This document shows positions 23,201 through 38,200 of a stretch of DNA of 64,000 nucleotides, piece by piece. Position numbers and translations under genes: made by a program. This DNA comes from Anodontia alba (lineage: Eukaryota > Mollusca > Bivalvia > Lucinida > Lucinidae): the NCBI GenBank assembly GCA_964016985.1, contig OZ024825.1, forward strand, positions 33,262,057 to 33,326,056, written 5' to 3'. Each line of letters opens with the position of its first letter. Positions within the stretch are counted from its first letter, which is position 1. The notes beneath the pieces are model-generated. The model was not told where the DNA came from. It made no database searches and worked only from the letters and a program-made list of their open reading frames with translations.

Positions 23201-26200
23201 TGTTTGCTTAGACAGGGCATGTCATGTTCAGCAAGAGAAGGGTTAACATTCCTGCAGACATGCCTGAGCAAACAGTGCATTCTGTTTTCCGCTTTCTATC
23301 GTATATTTCCGTATTTTCTCTTTCGTGTTTCGCTATATTTACCCTAAGTCTTCGGACACCTTTACTCGTTACCATTCATATCCTTAAAATCTGAAGAAGT
23401 GCATTTTACTGCCTGTTGGTGCGTATAATTATTGCTGGATGAGTGGCAAAATGTGTAGACCCAGATCAGACGTCGCATTCTGCAGTATCTGATCTGGGTC
23501 TGCCCTGTTTGTTAAGGCCTTCTGTCCGAATATATAAGGTTAATACGGTTATGGAAAGAGGTGTGATACACAACCATGCTGTAAATTAATGTTCGTAGAA
23601 AATCTATAAATGTCGCTCCGCTAACTATAAAAATAATAGTGATCTATTGTTACTGTTTATTTTAGTAAACATTTTTACATAGTTGGAACCTGTTTTAAAT
23701 TCCCTAAGTTATAAAGTGTCAATCGTAGGTCATATGTTAGGTCTGTTTGTTTTTGAACTTATTTCAAATATTTCTTGTTTGTATCGGTTTACCAATGGAA
23801 AGTTTCTCATGACATTACTGTCAGTGGTCACCAGTTGTGAAATCCATTGTAATGTTACCATATTAACTAAGCACTCCTTGGATAAAATTTAGCAGACGGC
23901 AAATTCGTCATATTTTTGTGTCGCCTGCGTAGCAAAGCAGATACACAGGAATCATGTTGTCCGTCCGCGTCGTCATCACATTTTCTGTTTCCGCTCAGTA
24001 ACTTTTGAAGGGATGCATTGATTTCATTCCAAGTCTGCAGAAGTTTATATCACTGTAAAATACAGGTCGGTAATGATAATCACCCGCAAAATTTTGGCTG
24101 AGTTATGGCCCTTTATAGACTTGCATTGATTTCATCGAAAGTTTGCAGGATATATCATTTAAAATACAGGTCAAGTTTGATATGGTAATCATCCGCAAAA
24201 TTTTGGCCGAGTTATGGCCCTTTCTAGACTTAATTTTTGTTCTTGTGTTGATGTAGGTTTCCGCTGTATAACTTTTGCAGGGACGCATTGATTATTTTGG
24301 AAGTTTGCAGAATGATATATCATTATAAAGTACAGGCCAAGTTTGATATTTGTAATCATCCGCAAACTTTTACCCGAGTTATGGTTCTTTTTCGACTTAG
24401 TTTCTGTTGTTGTGTTAATGATATTGGTTTCCGCTCTATAACGTTTGCAGGGATGCATATATTTCATTGGAAGTTTGCAGAAGGATAAATCATTGTAAAA
24501 TACAGCGATACAAGTTCATTTTTCTGTTAATACCAGCCTAATAACAACCGAACAAATAGTCCCCTGCTAGCGCGGATAACGTTAAATTCTGCATTCAAAT
24601 ATATAGCCCAATACACTCTGATGCTTATAAATCTTGAATAAATAAATAAAACCAAAGAAAACTTAAAACTTTGAAGAAATACGATTTACAATATCGGCGG
24701 GCCACTTTAAATACTCCAGTAAAAAGCGACAAATCTACAGCGTTGTGTAAAAAGTGTAACCCGAGCCGCGGTCCTACTAAACACCGAAAGGGACCTCTTC
24801 CACCGAAAAGGACCGATGATTCCAAGCCACCAAATATGAAAAAAATGTTAGAAAAACGTCAGTGGCTTGCGTGATTTTCTTCTGTCAGATTGCAGTTTGC
24901 AAATAAATTTGTGTACTGTTTATGTGTTTTTTATACCCCCGTGGAGGTGGACATATAGTTTTACCCTTCGTTATACGTACGTCCATTTTCTAGGATGTTT
25001 CACAGAATGAATTAGAGAGATTCCATGTGAGTCGAACAATGTTTTGTACTTTTACATCTTTTGAACCTAGGGTTTAAGACTTGGTACCAATAAAATCGAT
25101 TTAAAAATCCGAGTACCTTTTACTACTGATCGTTTTAAGATGGAGTATCTTGTTTGTTTGTTTGTTTGTCCATTTTTTAAGGTTCTTTGCGGCTAATCGC
25201 TGCGAGCTTTATATTTGTGTTTGGTCCTGTTTAATGTGCCGTTGTATTTTGTGGGTCTTGTCTGGTATTGTAAACATCGCGTTGGAGAAGAAAGAAAAGG
25301 TTGCTTTGCTTTTCGTGATTTTTTTTTTTTTGTTGTTGTTTTACATGTGTACTATATATTAGTGATTTTATTCTCCATTACGAAAACACGCTTATTTAAA
25401 TATATTGAAAATTTCATCACCAAAAACTGAAAGTTTTCAGATAAAAATTTTGATATTTTGCATATTTCTGCTCAAAATTTAGATTGTGGGTACTCGATAG
25501 AACCACTTCACCGAGGCGATTCTAACGAGTACCCATAATCTATGTTTTTTTTGGTCAGAAATAAGAAAAATAATGTATACCCCTGTAACCCCAAGTTGTA
25601 CTATATAAAAGTGGGGTTTAAGGGGGTCAGAATTATATAGGTATGTTTTCGTGGTATCATGGTGCCACTGGTAGGTGATGTTCTGAGATTATGGCTTTTC
25701 TGAAACATCTTTACTATTTGTCATAAACATGTATGATTTTAAATATACAGTCGAACCTCAATAGCTCGAACACCGATGGCTCGTTTACCATGGCTAATTC
25801 GAACTCATTTTTGAGTGCCTACGAAATTCTTCCGCTAGCTCAAGAAAACAAGTATTTAGGGAAATTTTCTTATTTTATCATGAAATTGTATGTTGTGTGT
25901 ACTCATTAGAAGCGCACCTCATCGAGGCGATTCTAATGAGTACACTCAACATACAATTGTTGTGTAGAAAATCGAAAATATTTTACTAAATTATTTGCCT
26001 CCTGACCTGGCTCCATGATTAACCCTCAGTGGCTCGAACTACCCATGTCTCGAACAATTTTCTATGGTCCCAAAGATGTTTGAGCCATTGAAGTTCGACT
26101 GTTTGTGACCAAATTTTGTTTGTAATAAGTCATTTCATCTTCTGACTTTGCGCTCCATTGGTAGCCAAATCTCCAAGCTTTATTTAGATGGCAGAGGTTC

Positions 26201-29200
26201 TGCTTAGAATGTGTGGCTGTGCAGGTTTATCTGAATCTTTGCTTGGCGTATTGTAAGAAATGCTCTGGCCGGGCTCATATATACATTTAACTAAGATTCA
26301 TAAATCTTTTTCTGTTCAAACTGTTCACACAGTCTCGTCCATATTGGTCCATCTTTTTCTGAAACTCGGCACACTGTTGTCGAATACAGAGCTCCCATAT
26401 TCTCTGCATAATTGCATAATTGCTACTAGATAGCATTGTTTATTAATCTACAGCGGGCCGTTGTCAGCCCGTCAGCTACCCTGACGGGCCGATAACGGCC
26501 CCTTATAGATTTATGTAGAATGCTTGCTGGGATATAGAATAAAGGGCCTATTCATTCGCATAACTCCCGAGAGAGTATCAGGAAATATTTTTCTTACTTC
26601 TCCACTAAAACATGAGGGTACTCATTGTCATTGCCCCTTTTCAGCAGAAGATAAGGGCACAGGAAAGTAAAAAGGAACCCAGTAAGCATTCCACATAAAT
26701 CTATAGCGGGCCATTATCGGCCCGTCAGGAAGCTGACGGGCCGATAACGGCCCGCTATAAATTTATAAAAAAAATGCTAACGAAAATAGTCTTTTTGTAG
26801 TTCTGTATTTCAGTCAATGTCATCTATATCTCTTGCCGACTTGAGTCAGTTGTGAAATTACTCACGACCTAATTACGAAGTAATTTTATTTAAGCCGGTT
26901 TGTCATTTACTGGCCTCAAGTACATTAGTAATTTCATCTATGTTTAGTACTACATGTACTTGTTTTCTTTCTAGGAAAATTATCGAATGGGAGGAGCTTA
27001 CAAGTGGCCATCACTTGCCGAGGTTGTCGAATATCGCAGAAAAGTGCGTGACGTTGTTACAAACATAATCAAGGACACGCCCCTTCAGCTTCCAATCACT
27101 ATGGAGAGCAAGTGGGTTAGTACTTCATAATTTTATATACATACATATGCAATTTACAACCGCATTTCAATGGCTCGAACTTATTTGGGACCATGGAAGT
27201 TTGTTCTAGACATTGGTAGTTTGAACGACTGTGGGTAAGCCATGGTGCCAGGTTAGGAAGCAGGTGGGGATAATGGTACGTTGAGTGTACTCATTAGAGT
27301 CGCTTATAATGAGTACACACAACAAACATGTTCATGACAAAAAAAGAAAATTCCCTAAATATTCCTAAATTGAGTTACCAGAAGAATTTCCTAGGGACTT
27401 AAAAACGAATTCGAAACACTTCGCGAAAACATGCCTATATAATTTTGACCCCCTTAAACCCCACTTTTATATAGTAAAACTGGGGTTTATAATAGGGGAT
27501 ATACATTATATACATTATTTTTCTTATTTCTGCTCAAAAACATAGATTGTGGGTATTTTTTAGAACCACCTCTCCGAAGCAGTTCTAACGAGTACCCATA
27601 ATATATGTTTTGAGCAGAAATATGAAAAATGTCAGTTTTTTTATCTGAAAATTTTCAGTTTTTGAGGTAAAAATTTTCTATATATTTGTATAGGCGTATT
27701 TTCGTAATGAAGAGCATTGAAGTTTTACTGTATATGTTATATTTTTTGTGTTGAGCTTTTACGGCCCAGTCAACCCAATGGGGTCATGTCGAGCGCGGTC
27801 AGTTTACCTAACCACTTGTTTACTGGGCAGGCTTAGTCCTCTAAGCGGTTAACCAGTATTGTGCACATTCTTTCGCCAGAAACTGACAACTGCCCTTCTT
27901 GAATCAGCGGAAGGGAGAGAATGACCGTAGAAAATATTTCATGATCAATCTCCACGAAAGAATGTTGCCGACCTCGGCGGGGGTTGAACCCGCGACCTCC
28001 TGGTCTCCAGTATATGTTATATAAACTGACATCAGAGTAGAACATATTAGATGTATGTGCCGACATCTTGGACATGGCCTAATGAATAGTAGTAATAAGA
28101 CAGCGAAATCCAACATCGGCTTTTGTATCCGCGCATGCTAATCGAGGTCTTTGCAGTCCCCTTAAAGAATCATTGAATAATGTGCGCATCCAATTAATGG
28201 CATAGTCTGATCAGACTGCACATTGACTGGACGAATTTGCATACAAATCTAGGTTTAAGCTTTCCATGGAAAAGTACATTTACGCTTCTTGTGACGCATA
28301 GGCAAGACATTGGTGTATCTGTTTAAGGGGGTTGGCGACATCGTGTAAATTCATCACGAAAACATACCTATATAATTTTGACCCCCTTTAACCCTACTTT
28401 AGTAAAACTGGGGTTTACAGGGGTACACATTAGTTTTCATATTTCTGCTAAAAAATATAGATTGTGGGTACTCGTTAGACCCGCCTCGGCGAGGCGGTTC
28501 TAACAAGTACCCCGAATCTATGTTTTGAGCAGAAATATGAAAAATATCAGAATCTTCATCTGAAAACTTTCAGTTTTTGGTGGTGAAATTTTCAATATAT
28601 TTGAATAGGCGTGTTTTCGTAATGTCCCACCATTTTAACTTTTGCGATTGTACGGTTTCCTACAAACCAAACGTTCTGAAAAGCTGAAAAGGAGCCCACT
28701 TTAAAAGGACAAATATTGCTTCCAAGCCCAGCAAATAATTTCCGTTGAGAGTGTATCTTTTTCAGAAGAGAAGCTAAACAAATTTGACAGTTCTGATGTT
28801 GTTTGGTTCTTATGTAACATTGTGGCTACTTGCTGCATGGCGCTTTTCTTGCTTTTTCCTGTTCGTTTTCTTATTGATGTGTTTAATGGATCCTGTCTAG
28901 CATTGTTATCGCCTGATTGGGAAAAGGGAGTTGTTGCTTTGCTCTTCAAGAGTCTTTAGTTTGTGGCTTGTATACTGTCTGCCATAATTTGTTTGCTGTT
29001 CCTCTTAGCGCCATTGGTAGGCTATATATATGATCTGTGATTATAGCTCTTCCTGGACGTCTTCTACACTATTTTGCATCCCCGAAGTACATCCATTCCC
29101 CTTAACCCTTGTCCTACTGAACCCAGATATACCGTGCCTTTGCAAACAGTGCAGATCCAATCCAGTTGGCTTCTTCAGGATCTGCACTGTTTGCCATTAA

Positions 29201-32200
29201 GTATGTGAATTTGTATCAAAAACCTGGATCATGTAATCTGATTGGCTGAAAATTAGAAGTGGGCGTGGCATCTTAATTTATTCAGCATGACAAGGGTTAA
29301 GACCTACATATATTCGTATAGGTATCTCATATCCATACGCATTTGTAGGGCGTCTTATACTTTCGTATGCATATCGTATTTCTTACAACTGTGTGACTCA
29401 CCTTTGTGATGAACTTATAAAGTGTGAAGTTACTGATACTCATGCCTTCCTTAGACATGATGGTCAAACTGTATTGATAACCTGACACGGTTATTGACCG
29501 TAAAAGTCATTTCTTACCTGTCTTCACATATGCTACATATCTTTATCACGTGTGTCTAACAAGGCGGTTCTAACGATACGCACAATCTGTGTTTTTGAGC
29601 AGAAGTAAGACAAATAATGTATACCCCTGTAAACCCGTTTTACTATATAAAAGTGGGGTGTAATGGGGTCAGAATTATATAGGCATATTTTTATGATGTA
29701 AACGTGGCAAACAGAACACCCATCATACAATGAGTATCGCATCATAGCTCTAGATAGGGCGTATTTTTAACAAAAAAGTATTGATATTTTTCATATTTTT
29801 CCAAGAACACATGTGGGTACTCATTAGTAGCGCCTCGGCGATGTGCTTCTGATGAGTATCCACACCATATATTTTCATGGAGAAATAAGAAATATCACAT
29901 AATACCTCCTATTTCTGAAGCTATGTTGCATGTCTTGAATCGTGCACGTGTGTTTCTATGTACACACATTTAGTTTAAAAATGTATAACTCTTTCGGTGC
30001 CAAATTTCAGACGACATTTGTCGTCTGCTTTTTTTTCATTTTAACAAACTATCGTTTGGAAAGACGTTTATATGTAAAGTTGAAAGACTGAATGTCAAAC
30101 AGCGTAGATCCAGATGAAACGACTCATTGAGTCATCGCATCTGGATCTATGCTGTTCGCTAAAGCCTATTATTATTGCCTGTGGCAGTGAAAGAGTTTAA
30201 GTGAAAATATCTAGGAAATGCCACAATCACCAAGCACAACCTTCCTGAGACACCAAAAGAAGGAGAGATGAAGAACATATAAGGACACAACAAATGCAAC
30301 ACATGAAACCACAGACAAACAAGCAAAGAAGAACTGCAACAGAGGAAACACCTAGGAACAGTCAGTAGGAAAATTGTTGGCGGGCTTAAACCAGTTTTAA
30401 AACATGATGGCATTTTGTGCGCCTTATTTGAGAGAGAAAGAGAGACAGAGAGACTGTTTGACTGTTATTATCAAAGCTTCAACATTCTTGCAGTGGGGTC
30501 TTCTAATGGGTATGGAGCATGAGAGAATACATTTAGAAACATCCTCTGTCCTCATTCGACAGCTGCCTGTTGATATGGTTGCCAAACCAGAAGGATGGGT
30601 ATACGGACCCGTCAAGGCTGGTAAGTGATTCTTGAAAGAATGGTCTTATGGTTATTTCTACACCAAAACCCCAGCGGGCACATGCCGTTTATACAACGAC
30701 GCATTGCTTCGACATTAATGCGACGTTGTACATAGGTCTAGATAAGGGAGGGTATCAATTAAATATTTTTCTTATTTCTCCACGAAAACCTATGTTGTGG
30801 GTTCTCATTAGAAGCGCCTCGCTGACACGAAAACCTATGTTGTGGGTTCTCATTAGAAGCGCCTCGTCAGCGAGGCGCTTCTAATGAGAACCCACAACAT
30901 AGGTTTTCGTGGAGAAATAAGAAAATACCAATACTTTTGGATTGAAACGTGAGTGCCTTAACTAGTGCTATGGTTGTATAAACGTCATGTGCCCACTTGG
31001 TAATGGGTACTCACTAGAATCGCTTTTGCCGAACAATTCTAATGAAATTCTATATTTTGATCAGTAACATAAGAAATGTCGATTTAACATTTCCTCTTTA
31101 TCTCGAGCCTTCGATAAATCCTCATTTGGGTTTATCAAAAGAAAACGTCCGGCAATGAGCAGTTATCATAGTGTTCCTAATATTTCATAAGGACCACATT
31201 TTATGACGGGTCAACCAGAGTTGTGTTAAGATATGTTATATAACGTTATAATACTGTAGTATTTGTATTATATAAACCAAACACTGTTTGTCTACTTCTA
31301 GTGTCACATGCGACCTCAGTCACGTTATTTTTAGTCACGTGTTCTGATGTTCGTAAATTTTATCACTTATCATTGCAAGTGACTTTCAAATAATGAGCTT
31401 TTCAATCCGTCGGCTTATTTCACTCTGATCTAATCTTGTACTGAATTTCAAATTTCATGTTATGATATAGGCTAGGTAAAATAACGATTATTAGCTCACC
31501 TGAGCTCTGCTCAGGATAAGCTATTGTGATCACTTTTCGTCCGTCGTCCGTCCGTTAACATTTTCAAAGGACTTCTCCTCTGAAGCCGCTGAGCCAATTT
31601 TGCTCAAATTTCTTATGGAGCCTCATTTGGGTGGGAGAACGAAAAATTGCTAAAATGGTCACGGTCGGTTGACCAAGATGGCCGCCACGCCCATATATGG
31701 TAAAACCTTTAAAAATCGTCTTCTCCAGAACCGAGAATGCCTTGGGGCTGAACCTTTGCAGGAATCCTCGGGGACGGGAGGTCTACCAAAATTGCTAAAA
31801 GAATTATCGTACGCTGACGTTTGACCTTTTTACGACAAGGTCAAGATTGCTTCTCTATGTATTTGTATGGGAAAAACCTTTAAAAATCTTCTTCTCAAAA
31901 ACCGAGCATGCCTGATGGCTGAATCTTTGCACATATCTTCGGGAACAGGAGGGCTATCAAAACTGCTAAAATAATGGTCGTACATTGACATTTGACCTTT
32001 TTACGGTAAGGTCAATTTTGCTTCCTTATGCATTTGTATGGGAAAAATGTTCAGAATTTCAAACAACTTCTCCTCTGGTGCCTCTGGGCCAATTTTGCTC
32101 TAATTTCATATGGAGCCTCCTTAGGTAGGGGGAACAAAAGATTGCTAAAATGGTCACGGTTCGTTGACCAAGGTGGCCGCCATGCCCATATATGGTAAAA

Positions 32201-35200
32201 ACCTTTAAATCCTTCTCTAGAACCGAGGATGCTTTGGGGCTGAATGTTTGCATAAATCATCGGGGACAGGGGGTCTACCAAAGTTGCTAAAATAATGGTC
32301 ATACATTGACATTTGACCTTTTAACAGCAAGGTCAAGTTTGCTTCCTTATGCATTTGTATGGGAAGAAACATTTAAAAATCTTATTCTCTAAAACCGAGG
32401 ATGGCTTGTGGCTGAATCTTTGCATATATCATCTGGAACGGGCGGTCTACCAAAGTTGCTAAAATAATTGTCATACATTGACATTTAACCTTTTTACGGC
32501 GAGGTCAAGTTTGCTTCTGTATGCATTTGTATGGGCCCCATACATTTGTATGGAAAAAATGTTGATAATTTCAAATGGCATTTCCTCTGAAGCCTCCGGG
32601 CCAGTGTTGCTCAAATTTCATGCACAGCCTCCGTGGGCAGGAGAATGAAAGATTGCTAAAATGGGTATGGTCCATTGATCAAAATGGCTGCCATGCCCAT
32701 ATATGGTAAAAACCTTTAAAAATCTTCTTCTCCATAACCAAATAAACCCGGGGTCCTAATCTTTGCACAAATTATGGGGACAGGAGATCTACCCAAATTG
32801 CTAAAATGATGGTTCTGTGTTGACATTTGACCTTTTTACCTCCAAGGTCAAATTTGCTTCGCCATTTGTATGGGCCATATACATTTATATTGAAAGTATC
32901 GAAGTGACTTGTAGATCAACAGTAGTTAAAATTGTTCTGATTGGAAATCTAAGCTGGCCATCATCTGGTTTACATTTATAATATTTCCCTGCCACTGTGC
33001 TGTTTACATGTATAAAACCATGATTCTTCAGAAACCACTTAGCCAGTTTCCACCAAATTTCATATTGATCCTTCTGTTGAAATGTGATTGATAGGTTATT
33101 CAAATGATGATATTTTCATTAGTTGCGATGATAGGATTGGAAAAAATGTTGCATAACATCTGCATGTCTGCAGTGGCTATGTCACTCAGGTGAGCGAACC
33201 GTGGCCCGTGGGCCTCTTGTTTTAATTTATACATGCAATGTTACACCCCTCGCCCCCCCCCCCCCCCACCAAACACACACGCAAACTGTGTTTGTGTGTG
33301 GGGCGGGGGTATACTGTTCTCACGTTGTTTGTTAGGAAGGCCACAATTACGGAACACAGCCCTCCAAGTGCACCGAGTAAGGTTAAAGTGACATGAAACA
33401 AACTCACAGAACAACAACACATCAACAACAATAAAAACTAGAAAATATGTTTGTAAAACACTATGCCCCCAACTATATGCTTTTCCTTAAACATGTATTG
33501 ACCGAAACTGCCGAGAGACGGACAGACGGGCGGGCGAACAGGCCCATACCAATATGCCCCCCCTCCCCGCCCCCACCACAACCCCCTAAACTTTTCAAGT
33601 TGGCATAAAACTGGCTAAGTTCAAAAGTCAAAAAAAAAGTGACAAAATGAAATTTACAATAATGCCAAAACCACATGCACATCATCAGACCATGACAAAA
33701 AGGCCTGCAAAGTTTCAAATTGATCAGTATAAAACTGTAGGAGGAGTTGCGCTCACAAGGTATCAACAGTAATGCATTTTAATAGCATTTAAGCACCAAG
33801 GAATGGCTGAGTTCAAAACTCGAAAAAAGTAACAAAAATTAAATTGACGATTAAGCCAAAACCACATGCACATTTACATACCACGACAAAAGAGCATGCA
33901 AAGTTTCAAATTGATCGGTGTAAAACTGTATGAGAAGTTGCGCACACAAGATACCCACTGTCTGTCATCAAATGCCTAAGTCGCAAAAGGGAAATAACTC
34001 CGCAAGGAGAACCACAACGTAAAAACGAAATCAAAATGCGGGTCCGCTGATATTTCATTCTGATACTATGTATAAAATTTCAGGATCCTATCTCTAACCA
34101 TTCCTGACCATATACAAGCCGGCCTCGGTGGCTCATTTGGATGCGCCGTCCGACTGGAGACCAGGAGGTCGCGGGTTCAACCCCCGCAGAGGTCGGCAAC
34201 ATTCTTTCGTGGAGATCGATCATGAAATATTTTCTACGGTCATTCTCTCCCTTCCGCTGATTCAAGAAGGGCAGTTGTCAGTTTCTGGCGAAAGAATGTG
34301 CACAATACTGGTTAACCGCTTAGAGGACTAAGCCTGCCCAGTAAATGTGTGGTTAGGTAAACTGACCGCGCTCGACATGAACCCACTGGGTTGACTGGGC
34401 CGTAAAACCTCAACACAAACAAACTGACCATATACAAAGCTTAACGGATAGACCGACAGAAATGGCTAAGTTCAAAAGCCGAACAAACAATTACAAAAAT
34501 TAAATTGACGATACTACCGAAACCACATACACATCTACAGACCACGACAAAAGAGCCTGCAAAGTTTCAAACAGACAGGACTAAAACTGTATGTTACGCA
34601 CACAAGGTACACATCGTCTGTCATCAAATGCCTAAGTCGCAAAAGGGAAATACCTCCACAAGATGAAACTTCAATGTAAAAACGAAAAAAATGCGGGTCC
34701 GCATATATTTCATGCTGATGTTATGTACAAAATTTCAGGATCCTATCTCTAACCATATCTGACGATATGCTAAGCCTAACTGATAGACCAACAGAAATGG
34801 CTAAGTTCAAAAGTCGAATAAACAATTGCAAAAATTAAATTGACGATACTACCAAAACCACATGCACATCTGCAGACCATGACAAAAGGCCTGCAAAGTT
34901 TCAAACTGATCGATTTTAAAACTGTAGGAGGAGTTGCGCACACAAGGTGCCCACTGCACGTTAATAGTATTAAAGCCCCAAAATTTGCTAAGTTCAAAAG
35001 TCAAAAAAGTGACAAAAATTAAATTGTCGATGATGCCAAAATCACATGCATATCTACAGATCATGACAAAAAAAAAGCCTGCAAAGTTTCAAATTGATGG
35101 GTATAAACAATATGTGGAGCTGTGCACACAAGTTACCCACCGTCTGTCATCAAATACCTAAGTAGAAAAAGGGGAATAACTCTGCATAATAACCGACGGA

Positions 35201-38200
35201 ATAAATGAAAAATCTACAGGTCCGCTTATTTTTCATGCTGATGCTATATATCATTTTCAGGATTCTAGTTCTAACCATTCTTCACAGTATGAAATGTAAC
35301 GGACATACAGACGGACGGACAGGCCCAAACTAAAATTCCGCCACCCCACCCCCTCCCCCACCAAACCTCTTCGAAGTTTGGGAATAAAACAGTTCAAACT
35401 AAACAAAAAGGAACTATAACAGAAATGCCGCCTTGGCATGGTCACAAGTAAAACAGCTGGCAAACCATATAACGACATTTTGTATTTCCAGCTGGCAATG
35501 GGAGAATAGAGAATGCAATGATTCATGTTGAAGGGAGGGATGTTACATTTGGTAAACCAAAGGATTTTCCATCCTATGGCTGGGACAATGAATATGGAGA
35601 AGTTAAGCGCTTGTGAGTATCTCACTCGTCCTCCCTGCAAACTGTGTTGTGTAGCGGGGTATATACTGTTTTCACGTTGTCCGTCCGTGACGTTTTGCTG
35701 TCAGCGGGGTATCAGTAACCCATGCTTATTGACTGACACCTTCTTGTTGGAATTATTTTTTTAGAGTTATTTACCTACTATCGCCCAACCAACTGTCGTA
35801 TGTAATATAAAATACTGGAGGTTGGGCGATAGTAGGTTAATAACTACTTTATAGTACTTGAAAAATTAAGGCAACTGAAATCACAATTTTTAGCTCACCT
35901 GATCTCTGCTCTGGATGAGCTATTGTGATCACTTTTCGTCCGTCGTCCGTCCGTCCGTGCGTCCGTCCGTTAACATTTTCAAACAACTTCTCATCTTAAA
36001 CCGCTGAGCCAATTTTGCTCAAATTTCATATGGAGCCTCCTTAGGGTGGGGGAACGAAAAATTGCTAAAATCGTCGCGGTCTGTTGACCAAGATGGCCGC
36101 CACGCCCATATATGGTAAAAACCTTTAAAAATCTTCTCCTCCAGAACCGAGAATGCCTTGGGGCTGAACCTTTGCAGGAATCATCGGGGACGGGAGGTCT
36201 ACCAACATTGCGAAAAGAATTGTCGTACGTTGACGTTTGACCTTTTTACGGCAAGGTCAAGTTTGCTTCCCTATGCATTTGTATGGTAAAAACTTTTAAA
36301 AATCTTCTTCTCCAAAACCGAGCATGCCTTATGGCTGAATCTTTGCATATCTTTGGGAACAGGAGGGCTACCAAAATTGCTAAAATAATGGTCGTACATT
36401 GACATTTGACCTTTTTACGGTAAGGTCAATTTTGCTTCCTTATGCATTTGTATAGGAAAAATGTTCAGAATTTCAAACAACTTCTCCTCTGGAGCCTCTG
36501 GGCCAATTTTGCTCAAATTTCATATGGAGCCTCCTTAGGGTGTGGGAACGAAAAATTGCTAAAATGGTCGCGGTCTGTTGTCCAAGATGGCCGCCACGCC
36601 CATATATGGTAAAAACCTTTAAAAATCTTCTCCTTCAGAACCGAGAATGCCTTGGGGCTGATCCTTTGCAGGAATCATCGGGGACGGGAGGTCTACCAAC
36701 ATTGCTAAAAGAATTGTTGTACGTTGACGTTTGACCTTTTTACGGCAAGGTCAAGTTTGCTTCCCTGTGCATTTGTATGGGAAAAACCTTTAAAAATTTC
36801 CTTTTCCAAAACCGAACATGCCTTATGGCTGAATCTTTGCATATATCTTCGGGGACAGGAGGGCTACCAAAATTGCTAAAATAATGGTCGTACATTGACA
36901 TTTGACCTTTTTATGTTAAGGTCAATTTTGCTTCCTTATGCATTTGTATGGGAAAAATGTTCAGAATTTCAAACAACTTCTCCTCTGGAGCCTCTGGGCC
37001 AATTTTGCTCAAATTTCATATGGAGCCTCCTTAGGTAGGGGGAACAAAAGATTGCTAAAATAGTCACGGTTCGTTGACCAAGATGGGCGCCTTGCCCATA
37101 TATGGTAAAAACCCTTATAAATCTTCTTCTCTAGAACCGAGGATGCTTTGGGGCTGAATCTTTGCATATATCATCTGGAACGGGAGGTCTACCAAAGTTG
37201 CTAAAATAATTGTCATACATTGACATTTAACCTTTTTACGGCGAGGTCAAGTTTGTTCTGTATGCATTTGTATGGACCCAATACATTTGTATGGAAAAAA
37301 TGTTGATAATTTCAAATGGCTTTTCCTCTGAAGCCTTCGGGCCAGTGTTGCTCAAATTTCATGCGGGGCCTCCATGGGAAAGGAGAATGAAAGATTGCTA
37401 AAATGGGTATGGTCCATTGATTAAAATGGCTGCCATGGCCATATATGGTAAAAACCTTTAAAAATCTTCTTCTCCATAACCAAATAAGCCCTGGGTTCTA
37501 ATCTTTGCACAAATTACGGGGGACAGGAGTTTTGCCAAAATTGCTCAAATGATGGTTCTGTGTTGACATTTGACCTTTTTGCCTCCAAGGTCAAATTTGC
37601 TTCCCTATTTGTGTAGGCCATATACATTTATATTGAAAGTATCGAAGTGACTTGTAGATCAACAGTAGTTAAAATTGTTCTGATTGGAAATCTAAGATGG
37701 TCATCATCTGGTTTATATTTATAATATTTCCCTGCCACTGTGCTGTTTACATGTATAAAATCACGATTCTTCAGAAACCACTTAGCCAATTTCCACCAAA
37801 TTTCACATTGATCCTTCTGTTGAAATGTGATTGATAGTTTATTCAAATGATCATGCTCCATTGACTGTCAGGCCCATATTCTTCTTCAAAACTAAGAACT
37901 GTTCAAATGATGATAATTTCATTAGTTGCGATGAGAGGATTGGAAAAATGTTGCATAACATTTGCATGTCTGCAGTGGCTATGTCACTCAGGTGAGCGAA
38001 TCGTGGCCCGTGGGCCTCTTGTTTTATATGAGCCTGCGCACGACAAAACCTACAATTAGACTTCTGCGACGGGCGAAGACTCAGATCAGCCTGTGCAAGC
38101 TGATCAGAGTCTTCGCTGATCGCATGTGTCTTTAGCAGCTCCGAGCTATCCAAAGAGGGATAAGAATCCTTGCCATACTAGGTGGATGAACAGGCTGACC

